Part shown: piece by piece, positions 1 to 9,660 of the stretch
How positions within the stretch are numbered: the first letter of the stretch is position 1
How the letters are laid out: each line of letters opens with the position of its first letter
NCBI GenBank assembly: GCA_028284185.1
Contig: JANQSG010000021.1
Span: 291,954-355,953 of the forward strand
Length of the DNA: 64,000 nucleotides
DNA from: Kangiella sp.
Lineage (GTDB): Bacteria; Pseudomonadota; Gammaproteobacteria; Enterobacterales; Kangiellaceae
Direction of reading: 5' to 3'
Program-made: the position numbers and the translations under genes
The notes under the pieces: generated by a model
What the model saw: only the letters and a program-made list of their open reading frames with translations
Told to the model about the DNA's origin: nothing
Database searches by the model: none

Positions 1-3000
1 TTTCCACCTTGCAACTCACTCATTACCCCACCGACTAACGCATTACCAAGTACATTTTGCCAAGTCCCGGGGTCAAATGCTTCCCCTACTGCTCCGAAAG
101 CATTGGCAGCCACATAACTTGTAGCAAAACTTTTTATTGCCGAGGTAAAACTGCCAGTCAAATAAAAATTATGATCAGCAGCAAATGCAGCTGAAACAAT
201 TTGTCCAACTACAGGAATGAAATTTAAAGCAGTTGTAATAATTCCTACTGCCCACGGTGCATGACGAGCTAAAAACTTATGTAGAGCCCACGCTCCTGAT
301 ATTTTCATTAAGGCTTTATGTAACTTCTTAAAGAAATACCCCGTCGGATCGGTATAACTCAGCGGATTATTCTTTACATAACTGTAGCGATTCAAACTCT
401 GTGAGTCCGATGGCGCTTGGATATGCGGATCGGCTTGGATAAATCTGCCTAAGGTTGGATCATAAACCCGACCATTCATATGAATCAGGCCAGTTTCATC
501 CATCTGTTCATGGCCGGTAAAACCGCGGCTGGTTCTGGCAGTTGAATCAAACGGGCTTAGAGCAATCGACCAGGCATTGGCATTATAGGTTTTCCAGTCA
601 TTAGGATCACGACGCGCGCCAAAGGCATTAAAACTAAACTCTTGTTCAATAGCACCCGTGCTATCGGTAATCACGTCCGTTGAGCCGAGGTGATCAGTAT
701 GCAGATAACTGGTAGTTTTTAAGCCATTGGTTTTTTCATCAATAATTAGTCCACCCAGATTACGACGATAGGTAGTGAAAGTATCTGTCGAGTGTTTAAT
801 AACTTCCACATTGCCCACATAGTAAGTGGTGGTGGTTTTTGAGCCTTTGATATCCACCCGCTTATAACGGCTGCGTGAAGGCGCATAGTTAAATTGGGTA
901 GTATGACCTCCTTTGGTTACCTGGGTCAGCTTATCAAAAGTGCTGTACTGCATCTGACGTTCTGTATCGCTGACCATATTACCGTTATAGTCATAGCAGT
1001 AGCTTTTATTGCCCGTGCTGGTACTGGTCACCGCATGCGGGCCAGCAATGACGCCACATTTGGTTTCACCGTAACTATAACTGCCGACTCCCGTTTTAGA
1101 AGTAATATTACCACCAGCATCATAGGTTAACGCCATAGTCTCATTCGAATGCTGAGCATTAAGCAAACGATTTAACCCATCGTAACTAAAGGTTTCAGGC
1201 AGCATTTGACCAGTACTTGAATCAAACTTTTTACGCCACTCGAGATTACCTAAATTGTCCCAATAGTATTCTAAATGTTGAACTTTAGTATTACCTTTAG
1301 AGCTGATAATGGTTTTTAGACGTCCGGTTTTATCAAAATAGGTTCGAACCGTTTCCACGCCATTACCACTGAGCTCCCGTGTCACATTGCCGCGGGCATC
1401 CATCGCCAGAATGGTTTTATAGACTTTACCGTTAACATTATTACGTGCATCACGAACTTGTTTTAAGAAGCCAAACTGGTTATAGACATTACGTACACCA
1501 GCATTGGCAAACTCAGAACTGGCCGCATCAAAAGATTGGAACACACGGCCATATTGATCAAAGACTGTAGTTGCCAAATAAACAACACCTTCTATCGTGG
1601 TTTCGCTGTAATAGGCACGACCAAGATGGTCATAGTCTGGCTCAACTTTATAGCCTGAGGTTAAGTCCTGTTCCAGCGTTAATTGGCCAGTTGAATATCC
1701 AAATTTGTAATCACCATTTTCATCAAATACATCGTTATCGTAAGTCCAAGTTTGCCGGGATTCGGTAGCTCCGCCACTAGTTAGATTCAAACGCTCAACC
1801 GGTCGACCTAAACGGTCATTCCAGGTTTGAATTTTTTGCCCTTTGGCATCAATCTGTTCAACCATTTCACCCAAAGCATTATAGCTATAAGTCCATAGTT
1901 TATTATTAGCACCACCTTTATCCGCATCCCACATACTAATCTTGCGACCCAGGCTGTCGTAGGTCATGGTAGATTGAGTAATACCATTAAGCTTAAGCTC
2001 TAATAGATTACCCGTAGCATCGTAACTATAGGTTAAAACGCCACCTAAATTGTCTGTAACCGAAACGGTTTTACCAGAAGCATCTTTAACTTCAGTTTTA
2101 GTTTGCCCTTTAGGGTTATTGCTAGTAGTTGTTAAACCATTAAAGGTAATGGTAGTAATACCGCCATCCGGGTTGGTGACTTTCCAGGGGCGGCCTAAAG
2201 TATCATATTCAGAAGTAGTGGCATAGGTGGTATTCGTGCTATCCGGTAATTCATGAGCATCATCTTGTAGTACTGGCTCTGTTGTTCTTATCGCCAAACC
2301 ACGCTGATTATATTCAGTGCTGGTGACGCTGAACTGACCACCAAAACTGCGAGATGCCTTTTGTACTTCACGACCTAAGGCATCAAAATAGGTAAAGCCT
2401 AAAGCACCGCCAGCGGCCCAAGTCTTGGTAAAATACACTGCAGGGCTTGGACAGTCGCTGGTACCATTACACTTAGCTTTAATGGTTTTACTCCAGGCAC
2501 CGGTTTTTGAGCGAGAGAAATACTTACCGCCAAAGGCACCATAAAGCGTATCAGCCACATCGCCCGATAAAGAACGTACAGAAGTGGGCTGGCCTAAGGC
2601 ATTTCGAGTTAAAACCTCAGAAGTCACCTGACCAAAAGCATTTTTAGTCAACTTCGGATAACGGCCACTAGTTTCATAAACCGTCTCTGACCAACGGTTA
2701 ATATGGTAAGCATCAGTATCATCAACAATAGTTGACGATCCACAACTGGTGGCAATATGAGTTGAACAGGTACGCTTTAAGGTTTTATTACCATAATTAT
2801 CATATTGATGTATGGTCACCAATTTTTGAGTATTACCGCCACTTGGTTCAATAATTTCTTTGATCAAGAAGCCAGTATTAATGGAATCATACTCAAAAGC
2901 AGAATTACGAACAATATCAGGCTTACCTGTTCTTGTATGAGTTACCTGTGATGTGGCTAAACGGCCCAGGTGCCACTTGGTTACATTATCACTATAGGTA

Positions 3001-6000
3001 TTAACTGTAGTTTTAGAAGTTACTCCCATCATGTTGGTGATATCGGGGAATGTAGAAACTGGATCAGTATAAAGATTTCCAGTGACCACCTTCATATTCG
3101 TCACATTGGCATAGTCATCATAAGCATTTTGAGTATAAGTCTGAGATGTGAAGACACGACCACCGATAGATTTTAAATCCCAGGAAGCTTCCGAACTTTT
3201 TAGAATATAAGGGAAGCGAATCTTATTATTGTTAGATAAGGTAATTATTTTTTCTGACCAAACATTATATGCCTGACTCAGCATCAAACCGTTATATGAA
3301 GTTGTCGTTAACTTAGGACTTCCGATAAATGGATAATCCTGACGGTATTCTGTTTTGGTTACAATATTGGTTTGTTCATCCTTGGTTTCTAACCATTCAA
3401 AGCCCAAGAAACCACGACCTTTGGACTGCATTTTAGCTTCACCATAGCGATAACTAACAGCCACCTTATCATTTGGACTTGCTTTGGTTGGCGATGAACT
3501 TTCTACCTTTGCAACCACATACATAGGACCACTGATATCAAATACTGGCGAGCAAGCATTTCGACTGGTTTGCGTAGAGGCAGAACAGGTATCATTTGCT
3601 CCCCAGTAATGGCTATAAGCATTATGACCTTTAGTATATAGCTGCGACTGATTAGGATCGGTAAAGGCTTTATAGGAAATAGAGGTTTTATTGCCCATAC
3701 CATTATCAATAGTGTGGATAACATTCTCATGAACAAATTTGTTTAAAGTAGAATTAACTCCTAAAGAATTAGTCCCTACCAAATTGACTTCAATAAATTC
3801 AGGCTTACCATCACCGTTAACATCTGCAAAATTCAGTTGATGATGCTCGTGTACTGGAATAGAAGTGCTGATTTGATTTCCCTGGAAACCAAAATCACTA
3901 CCAACAAGAATTCGCAGATAATCACCGCTACGATAGGCAATATCGAGTCGACCATCTTTATCGTAATCGGTAAAAGCTGGTGATTGCTCTGTTCCTAAAA
4001 CCGAAATTTGTACAGCAGCTAAAAAGCCTTTGCCAGTTCCTAATCGATAGTACCAATATTTATTATTGATATCTTTATAAAGAAAATCGACTAAACCGTC
4101 ACCATTGATATCAACAAATTGACGGACACGGTTTCCATTAGCATCTTTTTCAATCCCCCAATTCGGCACAGTACCAAACTCTTCAAAAACGAAATAACCT
4201 TGAGCATCCAAACCTTTTGCAACCAGCGATACATGCTTAATAGTTTCACGTTCTTCACAAGGCATGTCAGAATCTTCTCCATCTTCACATTCAATGGTTT
4301 CTATTCTTCTGGTAGCTTTTACAACTGGGTCAACTTTACCATCAGCATTAAAGTCTGCGGCCTGCATATTCTGAAAATCTTTTTTATAATAGGTAACCTC
4401 AAAATTTTCTGGCAAAACCTCATCATCAAAACTGGGGATTGAAATTTTGACAGGATAAGCAGGTCCCCACTGGTATGGAGCAGAAGAAACATCGGTTTTT
4501 TCCATAAAACGGATTTTTCTGGTATTACCATCCTTATATAAAATATCTGGTAAACCATCAGCATTATAATCCAATGGTTTCGCCGATTCATAATCCGTAG
4601 ATGAAACACCCGATATTGCAGAGGTGCCATCTATACAACTACCAGCATTTAAAAATACCTTTAAATCATATTTATAGGTACTCCAATTGTAGTCGGTAGT
4701 ATATAAATCGCCTTTACCATCACCATTGAAATCAATAATACTCCAATTGAATTTATCATTTTGTTGTTTACCAATATCAACAACACATGAGGAATATCCA
4801 CCAAAACCAGTATCCGTTGAAGTTAAGACTCTAAAACGAATATCATCATAACGCTTTGTAGCGTAAATAAAGTCCGCTTTATTATCACCATTAATATCCG
4901 TAATTTGATAATTACTTTGAAATACTTCATTCGAGAATGTTGTTTGTCCAGCAGCGATATAACCCTTAGTACTGCCCTGCCAGGTAAACTTGGTAGGTTC
5001 TAAGCTGACCCAGGTACCAGCAGCATTACGAGCAGACTCAGTAATTGAATCTATTCTTAATGGATAGGCAATTGAAGTTACCGTATTAACAGTGCCTGGA
5101 TTAACATCCTCAGGATCAATAATAATTGGTTGGCCATTATCGTCTCTAGGAATAATGATTGGCTGGGTTTTGGTTAAATAACTGAGTTCATAACGTCTAA
5201 GGGCAACTCCATTGTCTTTAGCAATAACCTCACTTAAATACTTGGTAATCCGGCTAACGCCACCAACGCCCATAGCGGTTTGATAGTAAGGGCGATTCTC
5301 ATAGACAAATTCAATACTATTATTTGGAGCATAATCGATATGCGATAAATATTGCTCGCCATAAGTTTCATTCTTATCGTAGTGATATGAAATTTTATTC
5401 GAATTTACTAAGTTTTCATTATCGATAAATTCATTTTGCGCCCAGGTTAAAATTGTTGGAAGAACGATAGTATTAGGGGTAGATCCTGAAATAGAAGTAA
5501 CAGCGTTAGCCTTTAGGCGCGAATCGACTGAATTACCATAATAACTCACGGAGCCATCTTTACGCTCTACTTTAAAGTACTGTGGGCCATTACCTTCAGA
5601 GCCAAATGCCGTTACCCGGGTTTGGCTAGCCAACTCTGTTCGATAAACTGAGCCGGTAACGCCATAAGTTCCTGAATCTAAAATTAAACGCTGACCATCC
5701 AAACAGAAACGGTCATCCAAAGTTAGAGTAACAGGCAGGTCCTGACCATCAAGTTCTTCAGTTTGTCGACAGCGACTAATCGCTGAACCTGCGGATAAGC
5801 TCCAACCCAAGCCTAAAATGCCTTTACCGCCTTGTGATGAGTAAGAAAGTGCAACTTGCGGAGCAACACCAGCACGACCAGTAGGGGTAAATATCGGTAT
5901 ATTGTAGGTTGCTTGCCCGGACTCATTGACTCTGAATTCACCAGCTATAGCACCAACCGCATCTGAAGCAACTAATTCAGCAGTATTTACCGAAGGAATA

Positions 6001-6443
6001 GGTTCTACATGAGGAGCTGGAGCTGCTTCTGGTTGAGCAGCTGATTGCGTACCAATAACTTCAACAACATCTGTGGTACTGGAGGAACCACAGCCATCAC
6101 TATTACAGGCACGAACTTCTACTGTGTAATTTCCGCTTAAGGCAAAATCAATTTGCGCACTATTGGTACTCACTTCAATCCAGTCGCCACAAACACCATC
6201 TTGGCAAATACGATATTGATAAGAGGTGGCTCCTGAAACTGAGTCCCAACTTGTTGTTAAAGTTCCATCATTATCTTTCGCGTTAATCGGAACTAAAAAT
6301 GAAACATCGGCATGAATTAATACAAAGTTGCTGGGTTCATCGGCACCTACTTGCAAATTTTGCACTGAGGACGGAACCGCCGCAAATAGCATATTTGACG
6401 CTAACAGCATAATCCCCGCTATAAAAAATTGAATCGTTTTCAT
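1..6443 (-). CDS. Exported SpvB / FG-GAP / RHS-repeat giant protein (C-terminus beyond window)
   Basis: The reading frame is open from an ATG at 6443 to the window edge (2147 codons, no stop reached); DPTG near 335 and the ATG at 23 are in the same frame. SD GGAG lies 8 bases before the ATG. Residues 1-22 are a Sec signal peptide. A fibronectin-III-like segment follows (about 30-115), then a SpvB-type region (about 160-400; GLGWSLS). Seven FG-GAP/VCBS calcium-loop repeats of the type DxNGDGxxD lie at about 515-890. YD/RHS repeats run from about 1250 to 1990, and the RHS core (GRVYDPTLGRFIQADP, then DPTGY) at about 1990-2035. The last visible 110 residues are the variable C-terminal region and include a hydrophobic, glycine-rich stretch. 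The family builds hollow beta-cocoons that often carry C-terminal toxins. Export by Sec and the absence of a nearby TcA or VgrG suggest a surface or secreted role; this is inferred. The effector domain is not visible. Confidence 0.9.
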   Translation of the reverse strand, partial: MKTIQFFIAGIMLLASNMLFAAVPSSVQNLQVGADEPSNFVLIHADVSFLVPINAKDNDGTLTTSWDSVSGATSYQYRICQDGVCGDWIEVSTNSAQIDFALSGNYTVEVRACNSDGCGSSSTTDVVEVIGTQSAAQPEAAPAPHVEPIPSVNTAELVASDAVGAIAGEFRVNESGQATYNIPIFTPTGRAGVAPQVALSYSSQGGKGILGLGWSLSAGSAISRCRQTEELDGQDLPVTLTLDDRFCLDGQRLILDSGTYGVTGSVYRTELASQTRVTAFGSEGNGPQYFKVERKDGSVSYYGNSVDSRLKANAVTSISGSTPNTIVLPTILTWAQNEFIDNENLVNSNKISYHYDKNETYGEQYLSHIDYAPNNSIEFVYENRPYYQTAMGVGGVSRITKYLSEVIAKDNGVALRRYELSYLTKTQPIIIPRDDNGQPIIIDPEDVNPGTVNTVTSIAYPLRIDSITESARNAAGTWVSLEPTKFTWQGSTKGYIAAGQTTFSNEVFQSNYQITDINGDNKADFIYATKRYDDIRFRVLTSTDTGFGGYSSCVVDIGKQQNDKFNWSIIDFNGDGKGDLYTTDYNWSTYKYDLKVFLNAGSCIDGTSAISGVSSTDYESAKPLDYNADGLPDILYKDGNTRKIRFMEKTDVSSAPYQWGPAYPVKISIPSFDDEVLPENFEVTYYKKDFQNMQAADFNADGKVDPVVKATRRIETIECEDGEDSDMPCEERETIKHVSLVAKGLDAQGYFVFEEFGTVPNWGIEKDANGNRVRQFVDINGDGLVDFLYKDINNKYWYYRLGTGKGFLAAVQISVLGTEQSPAFTDYDKDGRLDIAYRSGDYLRILVGSDFGFQGNQISTSIPVHEHHQLNFADVNGDGKPEFIEVNLVGTNSLGVNSTLNKFVHENVIHTIDNGMGNKTSISYKAFTDPNQSQLYTKGHNAYSHYWGANDTCSASTQTSRNACSPVFDISGPMYVVAKVESSSPTKASPNDKVAVSYRYGEAKMQSKGRGFLGFEWLETKDEQTNIVTKTEYRQDYPFIGSPKLTTTSYNGLMLSQAYNVWSEKIITLSNNNKIRFPYILKSSEASWDLKSIGGRVFTSQTYTQNAYDDYANVTNMKVVTGNLYTDPVSTFPDITNMMGVTSKTTVNTYSDNVTKWHLGRLATSQVTHTRTGKPDIVRNSAFEYDSINTGFLIKEIIEPSGGNTQKLVTIHQYDNYGNKTLKRTCSTHIATSCGSSTIVDDTDAYHINRWSETVYETSGRYPKLTKNAFGQVTSEVLTRNALGQPTSVRSLSGDVADTLYGAFGGKYFSRSKTGAWSKTIKAKCNGTSDCPSPAVYFTKTWAAGGALGFTYFDALGREVQKASRSFGGQFSVTSTEYNQRGLAIRTTEPVLQDDAHELPDSTNTTYATTSEYDTLGRPWKVTNPDGGITTITFNGLTTTSNNPKGQTKTEVKDASGKTVSVTDNLGGVLTYSYDATGNLLELKLNGITQSTMTYDSLGRKISMWDADKGGANNKLWTYSYNALGEMVEQIDAKGQKIQTWNDRLGRPVERLNLTSGGATESRQTWTYDNDVFDENGDYKFGYSTGQLTLEQDLTSGYKVEPDYDHLGRAYYSETTIEGVVYLATTVFDQYGRVFQSFDAASSEFANAGVRNVYNQFGFLKQVRDARNNVNGKVYKTILAMDARGNVTRELSGNGVETVRTYFDKTGRLKTIISSKGNTKVQHLEYYWDNLGNLEWRKKFDSSTGQMLPETFSYDGLNRLLNAQHSNETMALTYDAGGNITSKTGVGSYSYGETKCGVIAGPHAVTSTSTGNKSYCYDYNGNMVSDTERQMQYSTFDKLTQVTKGGHTTQFNYAPSRSRYKRVDIKGSKTTTTYYVGNVEVIKHSTDTFTTYRRNLGGLIIDEKTNGLKTTSYLHTDHLGSTDVITDSTGAIEQEFSFNAFGARRDPNDWKTYNANAWSIALSPFDSTARTSRGFTGHEQMDETGLIHMNGRVYDPTLGRFIQADPHIQAPSDSQSLNRYSYVKNNPLSYTDPTGYFFKKLHKALMKISGAWALHKFLARHAPWAVGIITTALNFIPVVGQIVSAAFAADHNFYLTGSFTSAIKSFATSYVAANAFGAVGEAFDPGTWQNVLGNALVGGVMSELQGG

Positions 6444-6487
6444 TTTTAATTCTCCAGTTTCCTAATATTATTATCTTCTCTTTCTAA

Positions 6488-6796
6488 TCAATCGTTATGA
6501 TAAACATAAGCAATATCACATCTACCCGAAGATCTTTCGAAATAACCTATAATGATGTCTTGCTTAGCTGTTCTAGCCGCCAATAACATGCTCATCCACT
6601 CTTTCGCAACCTTATCATCCATACTAAATTGAAAAGGCCAAGTGCTATCGTTACAAGCCGATGGTGGTGTTGCTACCCGGAATAATACAGTTCCTGAACT
6701 ATTAACATAAAGAGCATCAACCTGACCTTTAACAGCAGGTGCGGCAAGCGCCGCAGTAGAATATAAGGCCAGCAAAATAATAAATAATTTTTTCAT
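6488..6796 (-). CDS. Small exported Cys-pair protein, copy 5 of RHS-linked family
   Basis: A 102-residue protein with a clear Sec signal peptide (MKKLFIILLALYSTAALA). The mature part begins with a strand pair (GQVDALYVNSSGTVLFRV). One cysteine follows, then a helix with MSMLLAARTAKQ, a strand, and a second cysteine near the end (SGRCDIAYVY). GAGAG-like SD precedes the ATG at good spacing. It lies 44 bases upstream of the RHS gene on the same strand and is probably cotranscribed with it. The function is not known. The layout (strands, helix, K-rich turn, strand, Cys pair) is shared with the four genes upstream and with 42492-42833. Similar small exported proteins often occur beside RHS/SpvB proteins in marine gammaproteobacteria; that is general recollection, not a search result. 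Confidence 0.85.
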   Translation of the reverse strand: MKKLFIILLALYSTAALAAPAVKGQVDALYVNSSGTVLFRVATPPSACNDSTWPFQFSMDDKVAKEWMSMLLAARTAKQDIIIGYFERSSGRCDIAYVYHND

Positions 6797-6811
6797 AATA
6801 AATACTCTCTG

Positions 6812-7144
6812 TTAATTAGCATAAACAATAAAATATCTGAGGGTGGCAGACATTGACTGATCAATGCAATCTCCCTCTATTACAAAAGAAACTGTTTTCT
6901 TAGCATACATGGCCGACATCAACGCACTAATATATTCTTTGGCCATAGGGCGACTTACTTTATATGAAATATAGTCTCCGTTAGAACCATGACAGGCAGG
7001 AGCATTTTGAACACCACCTTCAGGGTAGACATAAATCAAATTACCCTGTTCATAAAATAGTATTCTATCTATCTTGGCAGTCATGGTTCCAGCAGACACA
7101 AGAGTTGGTAAAAGCATTAATGCGGCTAAAATTATCTTTCTCAC
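6812..7144 (-). CDS. Small exported Cys-pair protein, copy 4
   Basis: A 110-residue protein starting with GTG (AAGGA SD at ideal spacing). Signal peptide MRKIILAALMLLPTLVSAG. The mature region opens with strands (KIDRILFYEQGNLIYVYPEGG), then APACHG, a helix KEYISALMSAMYAKKTVSF, and a second cysteine in EGDCID. It has the same order of elements as its neighbours, but pairwise identity is low, so the cassette is an old, diversified tandem duplication. It lies 15 bases upstream of copy 5. No catalytic motif is visible. A binding, adhesion or toxin-partner role is possible but unproven. Confidence 0.83.
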   Translation of the reverse strand: MRKIILAALMLLPTLVSAGTMTAKIDRILFYEQGNLIYVYPEGGVQNAPACHGSNGDYISYKVSRPMAKEYISALMSAMYAKKTVSFVIEGDCIDQSMSATLRYFIVYAN

Positions 7145-7161
7145 TATTATTTCCTTAATTT

Positions 7162-7503
7162 TTAATTAGTTATTCTCAATCTAGTCACTCCTGAAAACCA
7201 TCTGTCAGGAATATCATCACAACTGCTAACTGTAGCGTCACTAGTCCATAGTTTAAGTTTCTTATTTGCTGTAAAGGCAGCTAAAGCAATTGATATATTT
7301 CTTGAATTGGCCTGCTCATTAGTCTGATTACAAATGCTTATATCAGAAATAGTCCTTCCATTAATTTTTGCAGAAAACCAACAGCTTCCACTTCCATTAC
7401 CAGCAGTATCCACCTCCAAAACCTCATCTGCAGTACACCAAACTCCTGCATTTACAGATATAGAAGCCACAAATCCTATCAATAGTAAAATAAACTTTTT
7501 CAT
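7162..7503 (-). CDS. Small exported Cys-pair protein, copy 3
   Basis: The frame is open from a TTG at 7518, but I prefer the ATG at 7503. It gives MKKFILLLIGFVASISVNA, which matches the M-K-K start shared by the family and a normal signal peptide; the ATG at 7509 is the alternative. The mature protein has four cysteines (two more than its siblings): GVWC, SGSCWF, SICNQ and SSCDD. It carries the family helix NISIALAAFTANKKLKLW, almost identical at its end to copy 2 (TALTAFTANKKIQAY). The gap to copy 4 is 17 bases. Function unknown. Confidence 0.8.
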   Translation of the reverse strand: MKKFILLLIGFVASISVNAGVWCTADEVLEVDTAGNGSGSCWFSAKINGRTISDISICNQTNEQANSRNISIALAAFTANKKLKLWTSDATVSSCDDIPDRWFSGVTRLRITN

Positions 7504-7524
7504 GATCATTTTTCTCAATATTTA

Positions 7525-7869
7525 TCAATTACTTAAATACATTGCGCCTGGAGCACTTAAGGTGTTCTGGGTTCCTCCATGCCAACCCATATTGACGCAA
7601 GAATGAATATAAGCTTGAATTTTTTTATTCGCAGTAAAGGCGGTTAAAGCTGTTGAGTAAAGTTGATCATATTGAGGATGTTCTATTGGAACCCAAATGG
7701 TATTCGATGTGCTGCACTCACCAGGATTACCAAAGTCACCGAAAACCATAAAGCCTTGCCCTCTAACTACTTCCAATTTTGTTGGCACAGCATAAGAAGT
7801 CGAACCATGAGCCGATAGTACCGCTTCACTAATAAATAAGAGTGTTAAAATAATTATTATTTTTTTCAC
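7525..7869 (-). CDS. Small exported Cys-pair protein, copy 2
   Basis: An in-frame ATG lies at 7896, but the GTG at 7869 has a proper SD (AGGA, 7-8 bases upstream). It also yields a clean signal peptide (KKIIIILTLLFISEAVLSA), so I take GTG, giving 114 residues. The mature part has YAVPTKLEVVRGQGFMVFG, then GNPGEC, a helix with STALTAFTANKKI, and HSCVN. It is the closest relative of the orphan copy at 42492-42833, which shares WAIPTSVELV, GDPNEC, SMALSALNAKK and GRCVEV. Position: between copy 1 and copy 3 on the same strand. Confidence 0.8.
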   Translation of the reverse strand: MKKIIIILTLLFISEAVLSAHGSTSYAVPTKLEVVRGQGFMVFGDFGNPGECSTSNTIWVPIEHPQYDQLYSTALTAFTANKKIQAYIHSCVNMGWHGGTQNTLSAPGAMYLSN

Positions 7870-7896
7870 TTGAGTTTTCCTATTAAAAAACTTCAT

Positions 7897-8226
7897 CTAA
7901 TAGCTAATAAAGAGTCTATTGACATAGCACTCTGGGGTATCTGCATCAAAGTTTACATTCAATGTTTTACCTGAAGCTCCCGCTGATAAAGCAACACTAA
8001 GCATATTTTTAAGAGCAGCCTCCGTTACACTATTTTTACCAACACGAACATAAAAATAGTTAGAGTTGTTAGTACAGCCTGAGTTTTGTTCTTTAAAAGT
8101 AAGAACAAAACTGCCATCTGCCAATGGATAAATCCAATTAACTTTACTGGTATGCCAAACAGGAGTAGCTGCTATAAGATGACTACTGGCAACAACCAAT
8201 AGTAGAAATATCATGATTTTTTTCAC
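7897..8226 (-). CDS. Small exported Cys-pair protein, copy 1 (first gene of cassette)
   Basis: Starts with GTG at 8226, with AAGGA about 9 bases upstream; an ATG four codons later is possible. Signal peptide KKIMIFLLLVVASSHLIAA. The mature protein has strands (SKVNWIYPLADGSFVLTF), NSGCTN, a helix LKNMLSVALSAGASGKTLNV, and a second cysteine TPECYV. As the promoter-proximal member it defines the cassette: five such genes and then the RHS gene, all on the minus strand with gaps of 15 to 55 bases. Function unknown. Confidence 0.82.
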   Translation of the reverse strand: MKKIMIFLLLVVASSHLIAATPVWHTSKVNWIYPLADGSFVLTFKEQNSGCTNNSNYFYVRVGKNSVTEAALKNMLSVALSAGASGKTLNVNFDADTPECYVNRLFISY

Positions 8227-8447
8227 AGTGAAGCATCCTTTTTTATAAGAATTATTAAATTTTAAAGCCTTAATCCTATTTCTATTATCGAATAGGAGAC
8301 ATTTTCTTTGCTTATTAAGACATCTTTAGTGTCTTTTTTGTAAAACCTGCAAGATTCTAACAACGAAAACCATATATGCAAGCGTTTCTAATATTAAATT
8401 TATTTAGTAATTGTATTTCAATAAGTTAGCATTTTTTTATAAGAAAA

Positions 8448-8475
8448 AGCCTTAATGCAAATTTGCATTAAGGCT
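8448..8475 (-). terminator. Rho-independent terminator after trhO
   Basis: A perfect 28-base palindrome (14-base arms, AGCCTTAATGCAAA and its complement). On the minus strand it is followed by TTTTTCTT. It sits just downstream of the trhO stop and separates that gene from the small-protein/RHS cassette, which therefore probably has its own promoter in 8230-8440. Confidence 0.85.
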
Positions 8476-8499
8476 CATATTAGATCCCAATATTAAAAT

Positions 8500-9558
8500 T
8501 CAACACAAATTAGTTGTTTCTCTTTGTTGTTCTTTAAATAGCTTTTTCTTTTGTTTTCGATAGGCAATAGCTGTTTTAACTTCTGAACCTAAATGGGTTT
8601 CACCGCGTTGTTTGGCCAGCTGCATTTGACGCTCACGTTCAGAATAACGCTGACGTTGCTCTAGAGTTTGTTTGTCAAAACAATGATGACAACTTACACC
8701 CTTTTCGTATTTTTTGTGCTCTTTATCTTCTTCCAGAATAGGCATACGACAAGCATGACACTGATCGTATTGACCTTTTTCTAGATCATGATTTACAGCA
8801 ACGCGGTTATCAAAAACAAAACACTCGCCTTCCCATAATGACTCTTCAGCTGGTACTTCTTCTAAATACTTTAAAATCCCACCTTCCAGGTGATAAACCT
8901 CGGCAAAGCCCTGCTCTTTTAAATAGGCGGTAGATTTTTCACAACGAATTCCACCAGTACAAAACATGGCGACTTTTTTATGTTTGTTTTTATCTAAATG
9001 CTTTTCTACATACTCAGGAAACTCACGAAAAGTTTCTGTTTTTGGATCGATGGCATTTTTAAAAGTACCAATTGCCACTTCATAGTCATTACGCGTATCT
9101 ACAAGAACGACTTCTGGATCAGAAATCAGTTGATTCCAATCTTTGGGTCTCACATAAGTTCCAACCACTTCTTTAGGATCGATGCCTTCAACCCCCATAG
9201 TCACAATTTCTTTTTTTAGCTTAACTTTGGTGCGATAAAAAGGCATAACTTCATCATAGGATTCTTTATGATCCAGATCAGCTAAACGCTTATCCTGCTT
9301 TAGCCACACCAATAAATTATCAATACCCTGACGGCTGGAAGCTACCGTACCATTGATACCTTCTTTAGCTAATAACAAGGTACCTTTAACATCATTTTCC
9401 AACATTACATTGAGCAATGGCTGACGCTTGGCTACAAAATCCTCAAGGGTCACAAATTTATATAAAGCGCAGACTACAACTTGTTGATTTAATTGAGAAT
9501 TTTTCTTTTCAGGAATGGCAGAAAATTCTGCTGTAGAAACAGATTTAGAGATTGTCAT
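8500..9558 (-). CDS. trhO: tRNA uridine(34) 5-hydroxylase, rhodanese family
   Basis: A 352-residue YceA/TrhO homologue. Established role: oxygen-dependent hydroxylation of U34 in tRNA, the step before cmo5U or mcmo5U wobble modifications. The N-terminal acylphosphatase-like domain carries [10 protein letters not shown] (about 62-71). The rhodanese domain has the active-site loop [12 protein letters not shown] near residue 200, with catalytic Cys. A C-terminal pair of CxxC motifs (CHAC, CHHC) probably binds a metal. The length matches E. coli TrhO (350). SD GAGG precedes the ATG. It is monocistronic, bounded by the palindromic terminator. Confidence 0.95.
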   Translation of the reverse strand: MTISKSVSTAEFSAIPEKKNSQLNQQVVVCALYKFVTLEDFVAKRQPLLNVMLENDVKGTLLLAKEGINGTVASSRQGIDNLLVWLKQDKRLADLDHKESYDEVMPFYRTKVKLKKEIVTMGVEGIDPKEVVGTYVRPKDWNQLISDPEVVLVDTRNDYEVAIGTFKNAIDPKTETFREFPEYVEKHLDKNKHKKVAMFCTGGIRCEKSTAYLKEQGFAEVYHLEGGILKYLEEVPAEESLWEGECFVFDNRVAVNHDLEKGQYDQCHACRMPILEEDKEHKKYEKGVSCHHCFDKQTLEQRQRYSERERQMQLAKQRGETHLGSEVKTAIAYRKQKKKLFKEQQRETTNLC

Positions 9559-9660
9559 TAATGTCCTCGCCTACTGGAACGTAAAACCAGTGCTTATTCG
9601 ATTAAAATTCGAGCGAAATTGTAGTGATAAAACAACTATGAGTCAATGCTAACCATTAAG

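Noticed and set aside
1..6443. Possible frameshift or breakage of the RHS gene
   Set aside because: The start, the DPTG core and the last codons at the window edge are all in the same frame, and domain motifs appear in order. The gene only looks incomplete because its stop is outside the window.
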